Shown piece by piece: positions 24,465 to 32,321 of a stretch of DNA of 64,000 nucleotides. Made by a program: the position numbers and the translations under genes. How positions within the stretch are numbered: position 1 is the first letter of the stretch; each line of letters begins with the position of its first letter. Origin of the DNA: an uncultured Bacteroidaceae bacterium (GTDB taxonomy: Bacteria > Bacteroidota > Bacteroidia > Bacteroidales > Bacteroidaceae); assembly GCA_944320955.1 (NCBI GenBank), contig CALUJL010000030.1, positions 62,001 through 126,000 of the forward strand, written 5' to 3'. Under the pieces are notes generated by a model, which was given only the letters and a program-made list of their open reading frames with translations, had not been told where the DNA came from and made no database searches.

Positions 24465-26501
24465 CTATAGTTCTACCACGACTCCCACCCGGTAGTTGCG
24501 CTTGGGCATGGGGTAGTTGAGGATTACCTCATAGTCTTGCGACAGGAGGTTGTTGACCTCGACTGTGAATTTCCAGCGGCTCCGGCCCACTTCCAGCTCG
24601 CGCAGGAGGGAGAGGTCGCTGGTGTACCAGGGTTGGGTGTAGTTGTATTGTATGTTTTCTTGTTGGTTGTATCGTTCGCCCACGTAGATGAAACTGTAGT
24701 TGAGGCTCCACTTCTTCCAGCGGGCCATGAGGACGAGGGAGCCGCTGTGCCGGGGAATGTAGGGGATCTGGTCGCGGTAGTACGTGTCGGCGGGGTCGGT
24801 CACGTCGATGGCACGCTGGTATGTGTACTGCAACTTGGCCGCCAGCCTCCAGTGGCGCCAGGGCTCTGCGGCCACGTGGGCATGGGCGTCGATGCCGCGT
24901 ATGTCCACTTTTCCCAGATTGAGCATCGTCCAGCGGAATTGCTGCCCCTTCGGGTAGGCCACAATCTTGTCGGTCACGCGGTTGTAGTAGGCCTCGGCGC
25001 CGACTTCCAGGTAGGAGAGTGTGCGGCCCGGGCGGGCGAGGGTGTAGGTGAGGCCTGCATCGTACTGCGTAGTCTTCTCGGGCCGTAGCGAGGCGTTGCC
25101 CATGTCGGTGTAGTAAAGGTCGTTGAAAGTGGGCATCCGGAAAGCCTGTTTGGTAAAGGCGCGCAGCACCAGTCCGGCCTCGAAGGGCTGCCAGGAGAGG
25201 AATGCGGCGGGGGTGAGGACGCGGTGGGAGGGCGGTTCGGTGCGTTCGCGGGCTTCTTCGTCGATGAAGGTGCCCAGCAGGCTGGCCTGGAGCTTGAGCC
25301 GCCGGGGCAGAGTGAGGGCGGTGGCCACGGAAGCCCAGTGGGTCGTGCGGTGGACGTCGGCATATTCCGAGAGTTGGTTCCACTGTATGTCGTAGGCGGC
25401 CGAGGCCTGCCACCAATCGGTCAGGTCGTAGCACAGGGCCGCGGAGGCGTAGATTTCCTTTTGCTTGTAGATGTTGTCTACTTCGAGCAGTTTCTCGTCG
25501 TTGTTGACGTAGTGCGTGTAGTCGTAGGCGTACTTCAGATTGGCTTTCAGCTGCAGTTTTCGGGAAAAGCGGTGGCGGAGCGTGGCCTGGGCGAAGCTGT
25601 TGCGGTCCCAGAGGCGCTCGCCGTTGCGCCAGACGTTGTTGACAATGGCCCCGGGCACGCCGCGTTCGGAGCTGTAGTGGTAGAGGTATATGCGCCAGAA
25701 GCCGCGGTCGTAGCCGCCCTGCAGCCCGGCTTCGAGGCGCATGGCGTCGATGTCGCCGTTTTGCCGCGTGGCGGTCGTGTCGTAGGCCACGTCGCCGGCG
25801 GGCGTCTTGCGGCGGTAGCGGAACTTGTATTTGCCGCTGGCCGTGGTCCACTCGGCATTGAGCGTGGTGCTGATGCGGTCGGAAATCTTGTACTCGTAGA
25901 GCAGTGAGGGATTGACGAGGCCGAAGGAGCCTACGCGCAGTGCGGCGCGCAGGTTGGCGGTCTTCCCGTCCCGGAAGCGGGGGCGGCGCGTGGTGAGGTA
26001 GATGTTGCCCGAGGCGCCGAACTCGCGGGCGGACTGGAAGATTTCGCTCTTCTGCCCGTTGTAGAGGGCTATCTCTTCGATGTTGTCGAGCGAGAACTTG
26101 CCGAGGTCCACCTGCCCGTTCTGGGCGTTGCCCAGCTGGATTCCGTTGTAGTAGACGCCCGTCTGTTCGCTTCCCATGCCGCGGATGTTGACGGTTTTCA
26201 GGCCGGCCACTCCGCCGTAGTCCTTGATTTGCAAACCGCTGAAGTAGCGCAGCGCATCGGCCACGGAGAGGCTGTTCATCTGCTCCAGCTCCCGCCCCGA
26301 AAGCCGCTGGGCGGGGATGACTTCCTCGTAGCCCCGGGCCACTACTTCGTGCGCCTCCAGGCGGACGGCGCTGTCGGCGGCAGTCACGGGCGATGATGCC
26401 CTCCCGGCAGTGCGCGGGGCGGCAGGCGTCTGTGCGGCGGCGGGGAGAGCCGCGGGCAGCAGGCTGAGGAGCAGCGGGAGGAGTGTACAATAAAAATTCA
26501 T
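24465..26501 (-). CDS. btuB: BtuB, TonB-dependent cobalamin receptor
   Basis: A 678-residue outer-membrane receptor that imports vitamin B12 with TonB energy. Signal peptide MNFYCTLLPLLLSLLPAALP; plug domain about 55-180 (SVADALRYFSGLQIKDYGGV, LKTVNIRGMGSEQTGVYYNG). A 22-strand barrel follows, with FTKQAFRMPTFNDLYYTDMG in the middle and an aromatic C-terminal strand (YRVGVVVEL). It lacks the CarboxypepD-regulatory-like N-terminal domain of SusC proteins, fitting BtuB. It is first in the operon; a cobalamin riboswitch occupies the 5' leader, about 145 nt before the ATG. It acts with BtuG and the downstream surface proteins. Confidence 0.94.
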   Translation of the reverse strand: MNFYCTLLPLLLSLLPAALPAAAQTPAAPRTAGRASSPVTAADSAVRLEAHEVVARGYEEVIPAQRLSGRELEQMNSLSVADALRYFSGLQIKDYGGVAGLKTVNIRGMGSEQTGVYYNGIQLGNAQNGQVDLGKFSLDNIEEIALYNGQKSEIFQSAREFGASGNIYLTTRRPRFRDGKTANLRAALRVGSFGLVNPSLLYEYKISDRISTTLNAEWTTASGKYKFRYRRKTPAGDVAYDTTATRQNGDIDAMRLEAGLQGGYDRGFWRIYLYHYSSERGVPGAIVNNVWRNGERLWDRNSFAQATLRHRFSRKLQLKANLKYAYDYTHYVNNDEKLLEVDNIYKQKEIYASAALCYDLTDWWQASAAYDIQWNQLSEYADVHRTTHWASVATALTLPRRLKLQASLLGTFIDEEARERTEPPSHRVLTPAAFLSWQPFEAGLVLRAFTKQAFRMPTFNDLYYTDMGNASLRPEKTTQYDAGLTYTLARPGRTLSYLEVGAEAYYNRVTDKIVAYPKGQQFRWTMLNLGKVDIRGIDAHAHVAAEPWRHWRLAAKLQYTYQRAIDVTDPADTYYRDQIPYIPRHSGSLVLMARWKKWSLNYSFIYVGERYNQQENIQYNYTQPWYTSDLSLLRELEVGRSRWKFTVEVNNLLSQDYEVILNYPMPKRNYRVGVVVEL

Positions 26502-26644
26502 CCTGTATCCTTGTTAGTGCCGTCGGGCTACTTTCGGAAACAGGAAGATGCGTGCACGGGATGCACGGGAGCAGGAGATGCGACTCGGGGTCAGGACTTG
26601 TGTGCTCGGGCTTTTCCTCGAAAGCGGCCAAAACATGCGTTTCT

Positions 26645-26836
26645 TCCGGGCAGGTCTTCTGACTTGTCGCTTGCGGAGACTGTCCTTCCCGGAGGCGGTT
26701 GCGCTCCAGTGGATGCCTTTCTCGGCGGTGTCTCGGCAGGTGGCCTGTGGGCCGTGCGGCTTACAGCAGCGGGACTGTTCGGGACTTTCACCCGATTCCC
26801 TTTTCATCACCTTGCGGGGTGAACCCGGATACGGCG
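26645..26836 (-). ncRNA. Cobalamin (AdoCbl-type) riboswitch
   Basis: On the minus strand the leader reads GGGAATCGGGTGAAAGTCCC, then CAGTCCCGCTGCTGTAAGCC, a peripheral region with CATCCACTGG, and the B12 box AGTCAGAAGACCTGCC (complement of 26651-26666). These are the conserved elements of the class in order. The transcription start predicted from the box at 26845-26838 falls at its 5' edge. B12 should repress the five-gene operon. Between it and the btuB ATG lie about 140 nt with a GTGCA/TGCAC hairpin that may be the expression platform. Confidence 0.95.
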
Positions 26837-26837
26837 G

Positions 26838-26845
26838 CAAAGATA
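26838..26845 (-). promoter_or_regulatory. Promoter -7 box TATCTTTG of the B12 operon
   Basis: Minus-strand TATCTTTG immediately upstream of the riboswitch. A weak CTTG -33 element lies about 20 nt further up, at the edge of a repeat array. Confidence 0.7.
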
Positions 26846-26866
26846 CGCTTTCCCGTCGTGCCGTCC

Positions 26867-26962
26867 AAGAAAGTGGCGGCACTTTTTTCGAAAACCGCTT
26901 CCGCTTTTGCCGGGAAGTGCTGCCGCTTTTGCCGGGAAGCGGCTGCGCTTTTTCCCGGAAGG
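26867..26962. repeat. 22-bp repeat family, locus upstream of the B12 operon
   Basis: Units AAAGTGGCGGCACTTTTTTCG, AAAACCGCTTCCGCTTTTGCC, GAAGTGCTGCCGCTTTTGCC and GAAGCGGCTGCGCTTTTTCCC run in tandem between the 3' end of the GH128 gene and the riboswitch promoter. Confidence 0.85.
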
Positions 26963-27033
26963 GGCGGATAGGGCGCAGCCCGGCGGGGCAGGATGCCGGG
27001 CCGGGCTGCGGGGGAAAGCGGGGGCGTGCGGGG

Positions 27034-30000
27034 TCAGGGCACGGCGAAGCGCAGTGTGCCTGCTCCCTCGATTTGCAGGAGATAGGTCCCGGCGGGCAGG
27101 TGCGCGGTCGGGATGCTGCCTTCGGCCTGCGGAAGGCTCTCCACCGTGAGGCCCGCGGGTGTGAGGATGCGGCAGGAGTAGCGCCGCCCCTCGGGCAGGG
27201 CGATGCGTCCCGGCTCGACGCGGAGCCCCGCGGCCTTTATCTCCGCCAGGCCGTCGGGATACCGCACGGGCAGGGTGCATTCCGCTTCGCTGCTGTAGCG
27301 GTCGGTGCCCTGCGTGCTGACTTTCAGCCGGTAGGCCGTCTGTCCGCTGCCCGCCTCGGCGTAGGGGAGGGTCAGGCTGAAGGTTTCCGTATCGTAGCGG
27401 CTGCGTCCCGGCTCGGTGTAGAGCGTCTGCCAGCCGGTGCTGCCCTCCGGGCGGTACTGGAGCATGAGGCTGTCCGTGAGGTCGAGGTTGGGGTTGCCGA
27501 AGCTGAAGGTCACTTCCTGTTTCTCCTCGTCCGTGGAGAGGCTGAGGCTCACGTCTTTCACGGAGGGCTTCCACCAGTGGGGAATGTACTGCACCGCGGC
27601 GTTGTAGGCGAAGGTCGGACGGCTGTCGCGGTAGACCTCTCCGGCGGGAGTGATCCATCCGTCGTCGGGATTGATGACAGCGCGGTAGTAGGAGTCCCAG
27701 TTGTATATGGAGTAGCGCTCCACGAACCGGCACGTGTCCAGCACTTCGAGGATCGAGGCGATGGCCGCGCGGTTCTTTTCGAGCTTCTCGCCGTAGCCCG
27801 AGGGCCAGCTTTCGGTGGTCCAGCTGGCGCCGTTGTTCCATTCCGTAATCCAGATGGGGCGTTTCGTCTTGTCGTAGATGGTCTTCAGCTGGTTGTACCA
27901 GGCGCGGGCGTCGGCCATTTCGTTCGTCCCCCAGTAGGCGTGGATCACGACGTAGTCGCACCGGTAGGCCATGTCGTCCACGTGTCCCACGTAGTCATAG
28001 AGCCACTGCATGTCGGTGGGGGCGGGCGAGCCGATGCGCATGCCGCTCTCCAGGAAGTCGGGCGTCAGGGTGCAGGCTTTCCACGGGTCTATCGTCCCGC
28101 CGCAGTCGCACTTGGAAGCATCGTGCTGCTCGGAGTGTTCGGGCTCGTTGAGGCTCAGGACGTGGGTGCTGCCGCTCAGGGCGTTGATCTGGCTCCACGA
28201 GGGCCAATAGAGGTGTTGTTTGATGGGCACGTACTCCGTGTTGTCCGTATTCGTGCGGTCGGCGCTCCAGGTGTAGTACCACGTGGCGCGCATCTTGCGG
28301 CACTCCTCGGCGATGGCGCTGTTGCCGTGGGTGCTGCACCAGCCCTTTTTCGACACATAGTTCCAGCGTTTCACCTGTACGCAGGAGATGCGCCCGTCCA
28401 GCGCTTCGGGAAGCTGCGGCAGGCAGAGGTCTTCGTGGTCGGCCACGAAGACGCGGCTGTATCCCTTGCCGTCGGCGTCGGAGGAGACGCAGGCCATGTA
28501 GCCGCGGCGCAGGATGAAGCTGCGGAAGGAGTTGGCCTTCGTGCCGAGGTTGTGCTTGCCCACGGCGTACTCCGAGGCAGTGCCGCCGTAGAGCGGCTCG
28601 CTGAATCCTTCGAAAGGCTTGTAGGACGCTGCGCTGTGGGGGATGACTGCCGCGCCGTTCAGGTAGATGGCCACGCGGCAGTTTACGCCGTTTCGCGCCG
28701 TCTGCCCCTTGATGCGGATGGAGCCGAGGCAGGAGGCTATGACGTCGGAGGGCAGCGTATTGTCGAAGATGATCCACGCGTTGTCGTCGAGCACGTAGAA
28801 GGTGGCTTTCTCCAGCGGTGTGGTCTCGCGGCTGATGTGGAAGTCTACGGGCGAGTCGAGGGTGAGCCGCAGTCCGCGCACGAAGGCGGCGTGCCGCTCG
28901 CTGCGTCCGCCGGGGCCGGGTGTCTCGGTTCCGGGGGCTACGGCTGCGGAGGTGCTGACAGTCTCGGGCAGGAGGGAGGCGAAGGCTGCTTTCCCGATGA
29001 GCGTCCAGCCGCGCTCTGCGCTGCCGGACGTGCCGCCCGCTGCTGGGGCGAGGGCGGCAGTGCCCATTTCTTCCGTCCCGGCGTAGACCGTCACCCGGCC
29101 GGGGGCGAAGGCGAAGCGCAGGTCGCACGGCCCGTCGCTGCCGAGAGGCAGGGAGTCACAGACCTCGATGCCGTCTATCTGCAGGGTGCTCCGGGAGAAG
29201 GTGAAGCGTGTCGTCCGGCCGAGGCTGTTGCGCACTTCCAGTCCGCCGGCCATTTCGTCGGACGCGAGCTGCACTCCGCCGAGGGCGAGGGTGAAGGTTT
29301 CGCCCTCGGGGAAGCCGGTTCCGGAGGAGAGGGCTTCGTTGTTGGCCGTGCGGCAGGCTTCGAGGGCAGCGCGGAGGTCGGTGCAGGCCGATGTGAGGGC
29401 CGTTTCGTCTGTCTCCGGCTGGTCGTAGGTGGATTGGGCTGCTTCCGTGGCGGTGCGGAGGGGGGCTTTGGCCGTCTCGGCGTAGGCCGGGTCGGCGAGC
29501 AGGGTGCGCGCTTCGCCAATCAGGGCGGCGAGCGGCTGCTTGTAGAGCGCTTCGCGGGCTTCGGCCAGGGGGAATGCCGCTTCGGTCAGCTGCCAGGTGC
29601 TGAGCGGGCCTTGCGCTTTGTCGGAATAGACGCTGATGTACGTCTGCGCGTCGGCGCCCTCGTCGCAGCCGAGGTAGAGGCCGTTGTGGCGGTTGCGGAG
29701 CCATCCCCCGGCGCCTTCCCCGATGGTCCATTCGGCGCGGTCGCCCGCTTCGGAGGCCGAGGCGGCAAGGGTCATGCTGTAGTTGCCGCTGGAGGCAAGG
29801 TAGCGGCCGCTGCTCTTTTGGCGGAGGCGGTAGTAGCCGTCGGCCGTGGCTTCGGCGGTGAAGACATAGGTCAGCGAGTCATTCGTCCCCGGGGCGGAGA
29901 GGCCGGGGAGGAACGGGTCGTCTTTCTGCCCGAGCAGGCGGGTATAGTGGGTGTGGTAGAAGCGGTATTCGCCGCCGTCGTAGAGGCGGTTGGTGGCTTG

Positions 30001-31122
30001 CCGCACGGGGCTGAAGGGCATCGGGTCGTAGCCCACGCGTCCGCCCCGCACTTCGGCGGGCGTCCCGCCGGGGAGTGTGGTAAGGCTGAGCAGGTTGTAG
30101 TCGCCTTCTGCCTCCACGAGCGTCACGCGGTCGAGGTGGACGATGCCCGAACTGCCGCTGCAAAGGAAGCCTACGTAGGACTCGCTGCCCACGGAGGCCG
30201 GGGCGGTGAACTCGAAGCGGTACTCCCGCAGCGTCTGCGCCGCAGCGGGGGCGGTCCACTCCCCGCGCAGGTATTCCCACCGGCCGGGCTGCGGGCCGAT
30301 GCCTGCGGCGTAGGTCTTGCCCAAGTCGTTGGTGTGGGCCAGGGCCTGGAAGGCCAGCACGTAGCGCCGGCCCGGGCGCAGGGGGGCTGTGAGGCGGGCG
30401 TAGACGTAGCTTCCGGCGGAGGCGCTGAAGCCGCCCGCGCCGTCTTGGCGGAACATGAGGGCCGATTCGCCCTCGCGGCCGTTGGCATAGAGCGGGTCGG
30501 CCTTGTTGCAGCGCACGCCCATGGCTTGGGCTTCTGTGGCGTTGGCGCCGGAGAGTTGCCACTCGACGGGCCAGAATTTGTAGGTGGTGCCGTCATCGGC
30601 GAGCAGGGTGCCTTCGGTCTCGAAACCGGGGTTGGGCACGAGGTTGCGCGCGTCGTAGATGCCGCTGCCCGGAGTGGCGGACGTGGCGGGCGTGTCGGCC
30701 TCGTCGCGCAGGGAAGGCACGGCGGGCAGGGCCAGTTGCTGCAGCGGGAGGGTGGAGTAGAGCGTGTCGGCACGGAAAAGGGAGGCCTTGCCGGAGCCTA
30801 CGGCCAGCCGCCATGTGGCAGGCTCGGGGGTGAGGGGGAGGTCGGCCTCGGCACCGCGGCCGTAAGCGCCGGTGGCGGTGAGGCGGACTGTGGCTGCGGG
30901 CGTGGCGGCGAGGTCTTCGAGTTCCACGGAGAAGCCTTCGGCCGATGCGGAGGCGTCGGTCGCTTCGTCCCAGATGGGGAAGGCGATGCCTTGGTCCGAG
31001 TAGCGGAAGCTGTCGAGCACGGCAGTGGAGAGCCGGGCGCGGAAAGGCATTGTCCCGTCCTGCGCCGCGGCAGGCAGCGACAGGGCGGCAAGGGTGAGGA
31101 AGAGGTAAAGCGGGTACTTCAT
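27034..31122 (-). CDS. Large secreted GH128-containing protein
   Basis: A 1362-residue exported protein; start ATG 31122 (MKYPLYLFLTLAALSLPAAA), not the longer upstream frame. Order: Ig-like region, CBM4/CBM6-like domain (NLVPNPGFETEG, about 155-330), a region with LSLTTLPGGTPAEVRGGRVG and a ricin-like or short lectin fold, a helical FIVAR-like segment (ALIGEARTLLADPAYAETAK), and a LamG-like part. The GH128 catalytic barrel follows, with ATWYYTWSADR, acid/base HVLSLNEPEHSEQH, VVIHAYWGTNE and nucleophile PIWITEWNNGASW. An Ig-like domain and a T9SS-type end (LPAGTYLLQIEG) close it. GH128 enzymes cleave beta-1,3-glucans. It lies alone upstream of the B12 operon, same strand. Confidence 0.85.
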   Translation of the reverse strand: MKYPLYLFLTLAALSLPAAAQDGTMPFRARLSTAVLDSFRYSDQGIAFPIWDEATDASASAEGFSVELEDLAATPAATVRLTATGAYGRGAEADLPLTPEPATWRLAVGSGKASLFRADTLYSTLPLQQLALPAVPSLRDEADTPATSATPGSGIYDARNLVPNPGFETEGTLLADDGTTYKFWPVEWQLSGANATEAQAMGVRCNKADPLYANGREGESALMFRQDGAGGFSASAGSYVYARLTAPLRPGRRYVLAFQALAHTNDLGKTYAAGIGPQPGRWEYLRGEWTAPAAAQTLREYRFEFTAPASVGSESYVGFLCSGSSGIVHLDRVTLVEAEGDYNLLSLTTLPGGTPAEVRGGRVGYDPMPFSPVRQATNRLYDGGEYRFYHTHYTRLLGQKDDPFLPGLSAPGTNDSLTYVFTAEATADGYYRLRQKSSGRYLASSGNYSMTLAASASEAGDRAEWTIGEGAGGWLRNRHNGLYLGCDEGADAQTYISVYSDKAQGPLSTWQLTEAAFPLAEAREALYKQPLAALIGEARTLLADPAYAETAKAPLRTATEAAQSTYDQPETDETALTSACTDLRAALEACRTANNEALSSGTGFPEGETFTLALGGVQLASDEMAGGLEVRNSLGRTTRFTFSRSTLQIDGIEVCDSLPLGSDGPCDLRFAFAPGRVTVYAGTEEMGTAALAPAAGGTSGSAERGWTLIGKAAFASLLPETVSTSAAVAPGTETPGPGGRSERHAAFVRGLRLTLDSPVDFHISRETTPLEKATFYVLDDNAWIIFDNTLPSDVIASCLGSIRIKGQTARNGVNCRVAIYLNGAAVIPHSAASYKPFEGFSEPLYGGTASEYAVGKHNLGTKANSFRSFILRRGYMACVSSDADGKGYSRVFVADHEDLCLPQLPEALDGRISCVQVKRWNYVSKKGWCSTHGNSAIAEECRKMRATWYYTWSADRTNTDNTEYVPIKQHLYWPSWSQINALSGSTHVLSLNEPEHSEQHDASKCDCGGTIDPWKACTLTPDFLESGMRIGSPAPTDMQWLYDYVGHVDDMAYRCDYVVIHAYWGTNEMADARAWYNQLKTIYDKTKRPIWITEWNNGASWTTESWPSGYGEKLEKNRAAIASILEVLDTCRFVERYSIYNWDSYYRAVINPDDGWITPAGEVYRDSRPTFAYNAAVQYIPHWWKPSVKDVSLSLSTDEEKQEVTFSFGNPNLDLTDSLMLQYRPEGSTGWQTLYTEPGRSRYDTETFSLTLPYAEAGSGQTAYRLKVSTQGTDRYSSEAECTLPVRYPDGLAEIKAAGLRVEPGRIALPEGRRYSCRILTPAGLTVESLPQAEGSIPTAHLPAGTYLLQIEGAGTLRFAVP

Positions 31123-31250
31123 GAGATAGTGGGGTTTAGAATGGGCGGGTGAAGCAAATCGGGTAAAGACGCTTCGGTAAAAATCTGCTTTTTGTGGGCG
31201 GGAAGGCGGAAATCGCCGACGGAAGTTTCGAGATGTAGAAACTTTTTTGT

Positions 31251-31258
31251 TATCTTTG
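31251..31258 (+). promoter_or_regulatory. Promoter -7 box TATCTTTG for the HigBA-like pair
   Basis: TATCTTTG about 45 nt before the toxin start, with a TTTC -33 element 21 nt upstream (31226-31229). Confidence 0.6.
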
Positions 31259-31294
31259 CGGCAGTATTTTATCCGAAAGCTTATGGGGCAAGAT

Positions 31295-31629
31295 ATGTTT
31301 AAGCTGATCATGTCTGTTGAAGCGCAAGATTTCATAAATAGTTTGCCGGAACCGGCTTCTTACAAGATATACTATATAATATCAAGCGGGTTATCGGCGG
31401 GGAGAGAAACTCCGAGTTGTTCAAGAAATTGGAGAATACGGAAATCTGGGAGTTCCGCACTCTGTATAACAAAACAGCTTACCGGCTGTTTGCTTTCTGG
31501 GACAAGGAGGAAGAGACTTTAGTAGTTGTCACTCATGGGATAATCAAGAAGACACAAAATACTCCTTTCAAGGAAATCGCAAAAGCTGAAGCTATAAGAA
31601 GAGAATATTTTAAAGGAAAGAAAATATAG
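31295..31629 (+). pseudogene. HigB/RelE-type toxin, frameshifted
   Basis: Read in two frames this is one RelE/HigB-family mRNA-interferase toxin. The 5' frame gives MFKLIMSVEAQDFINSLPEP then KIYY; the other frame continues NIKRVIGGERNSELFKKLEN, TEIWEFRTLYNKTAYRLFAF, THGIIKKTQNTPFKEIAKAE and ends FKGKKI. The break is in the AT-rich run near 31368-31382 (TACTATATAATATC), where removing one AT dinucleotide restores a normal toxin. The HigB hallmark (LxNTEIWEFR, YRLFAFWD, THGIIKKT) is intact. It may be a true pseudogene, a slippage-controlled gene or a sequence error. The antitoxin gene follows 5 nt downstream. Confidence 0.75.
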
Positions 31630-31634
31630 AAGGT

Positions 31635-31964
31635 ATGACACAGATGAATTTTGTATCCTTTGAACAGGTTTTGGATGACCATTTTGGAAAAGTTGGCACT
31701 CCGAAGAGGGATGCCTTCGAAAGGGATGTGCAGGAGGCTCTTCATGCTTACCACATAGGGGAGGCCATCAAGGCGGAGCGCCTGAGGCAGCACCTCACGC
31801 AGGAGGAGCTGGGCGCGCGGATCGGCGTGCAGAAGGCGCAAATTTCCCGCATGGAGCGGGGCTATAGCATCAGCATCCCCACGATGAGCCGGGTATTCAA
31901 GGCTTTGGGAATCACTACGGCAACCCTGGATCTGGGCGCGGCCGGGAAAATCCCCCTGTGGTAA
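31635..31964 (+). CDS. HigA-like antitoxin (XRE-family DNA-binding protein)
   Basis: A 109-residue cytoplasmic protein with a lambda-repressor-type helix-turn-helix at about 45-95 (RQHLTQEELGARIGVQKAQI, SRMERGYSISIPTMSRVFKA). The N-terminal region (EQVLDDHFGKVGTPKRDAFE) is typical of antitoxins that follow a HigB toxin. It starts 5 nt after the toxin frame and would be co-transcribed from the box at 31251, neutralising the toxin and repressing the operon. Toxin-first order is the HigBA order. The antitoxin frame is intact although the toxin is broken. Confidence 0.88.
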   Translation: MTQMNFVSFEQVLDDHFGKVGTPKRDAFERDVQEALHAYHIGEAIKAERLRQHLTQEELGARIGVQKAQISRMERGYSISIPTMSRVFKALGITTATLDLGAAGKIPLW

Positions 31965-32072
31965 AAAGTCCATGGGGAAAAAGCGAGGGCGGCTTCCGAG
32001 GATACGGAAATCTTCGGAAGCCGCCCGTCTGTTATTCATCGGTTAACCCGTATGTTCGGATGAAGCGGCAGG

Positions 32073-32222
32073 CTATTTCTTGCTGAAGAAGCCCTTGGCT
32101 GCGTTCTCTATACCGGGAAGTATCGGGGTGTCTTGCTGGCTTATTCCGCCGGATGCGGCGATTACGCCTTCTGCCTGTACTTCGTAGATTTCACATGCGG
32201 GTTTCTGATATTTCTTTTTCAT
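32073..32222 (-). CDS. 49-residue small peptide gene
   Basis: The ATG at 32222 opens MKKKYQKPACEIYEVQAEGV, followed by IAASGGISQQDTPILPGIEN and AAKGFFSKK, stop at 32073. I recall short Bacteroidetes peptides starting MKKxYxKPxxEVxEV and reaching an AASG motif near large exported proteins, with no settled function. It is basic at the start, has no classical signal peptide, and lies 100 nt after the 1144-residue secreted protein on the same strand. A 12-bp hairpin lies between them, so it may be a minor, partly terminated downstream cistron. Confidence 0.7.
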   Translation of the reverse strand: MKKKYQKPACEIYEVQAEGVIAASGGISQQDTPILPGIENAAKGFFSKK

Positions 32223-32262
32223 AATTCGGGTTGTGTGTTAGGGGTAAAACTTAAAGTGGGGT

Positions 32263-32291
32263 AAGCCGGGGCGGAGTCCCCGCCCCGGCTT
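32263..32291 (-). terminator. GC-rich hairpin between the 1144-residue gene and the small peptide gene
   Basis: AAGCCGGGGCGG (32263-32274) pairs perfectly with CCGCCCCGGCTT (32280-32291) around a 5-nt loop. No T-run follows on either strand, so it may be a 3' stabiliser or partial terminator rather than a complete intrinsic terminator. Confidence 0.45.
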
Positions 32292-32321
32292 GGATGGGTC
32301 CCCCGAGGGGGACGGTGGTAA

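Noticed and set aside
25555-25575. Another repeat unit inside btuB (GCAGTTTTCGGGAAAAGCGG)
   Set aside because: It encodes ordinary barrel residues (FSRKLQLK) with no tandem neighbours; probably chance similarity.
26548-31152. A 1534-codon plus-strand open frame over the GH128 gene, riboswitch and repeats
   Set aside because: It runs through the riboswitch and antisense to the GH128 motifs; composition is that of a shadow frame.
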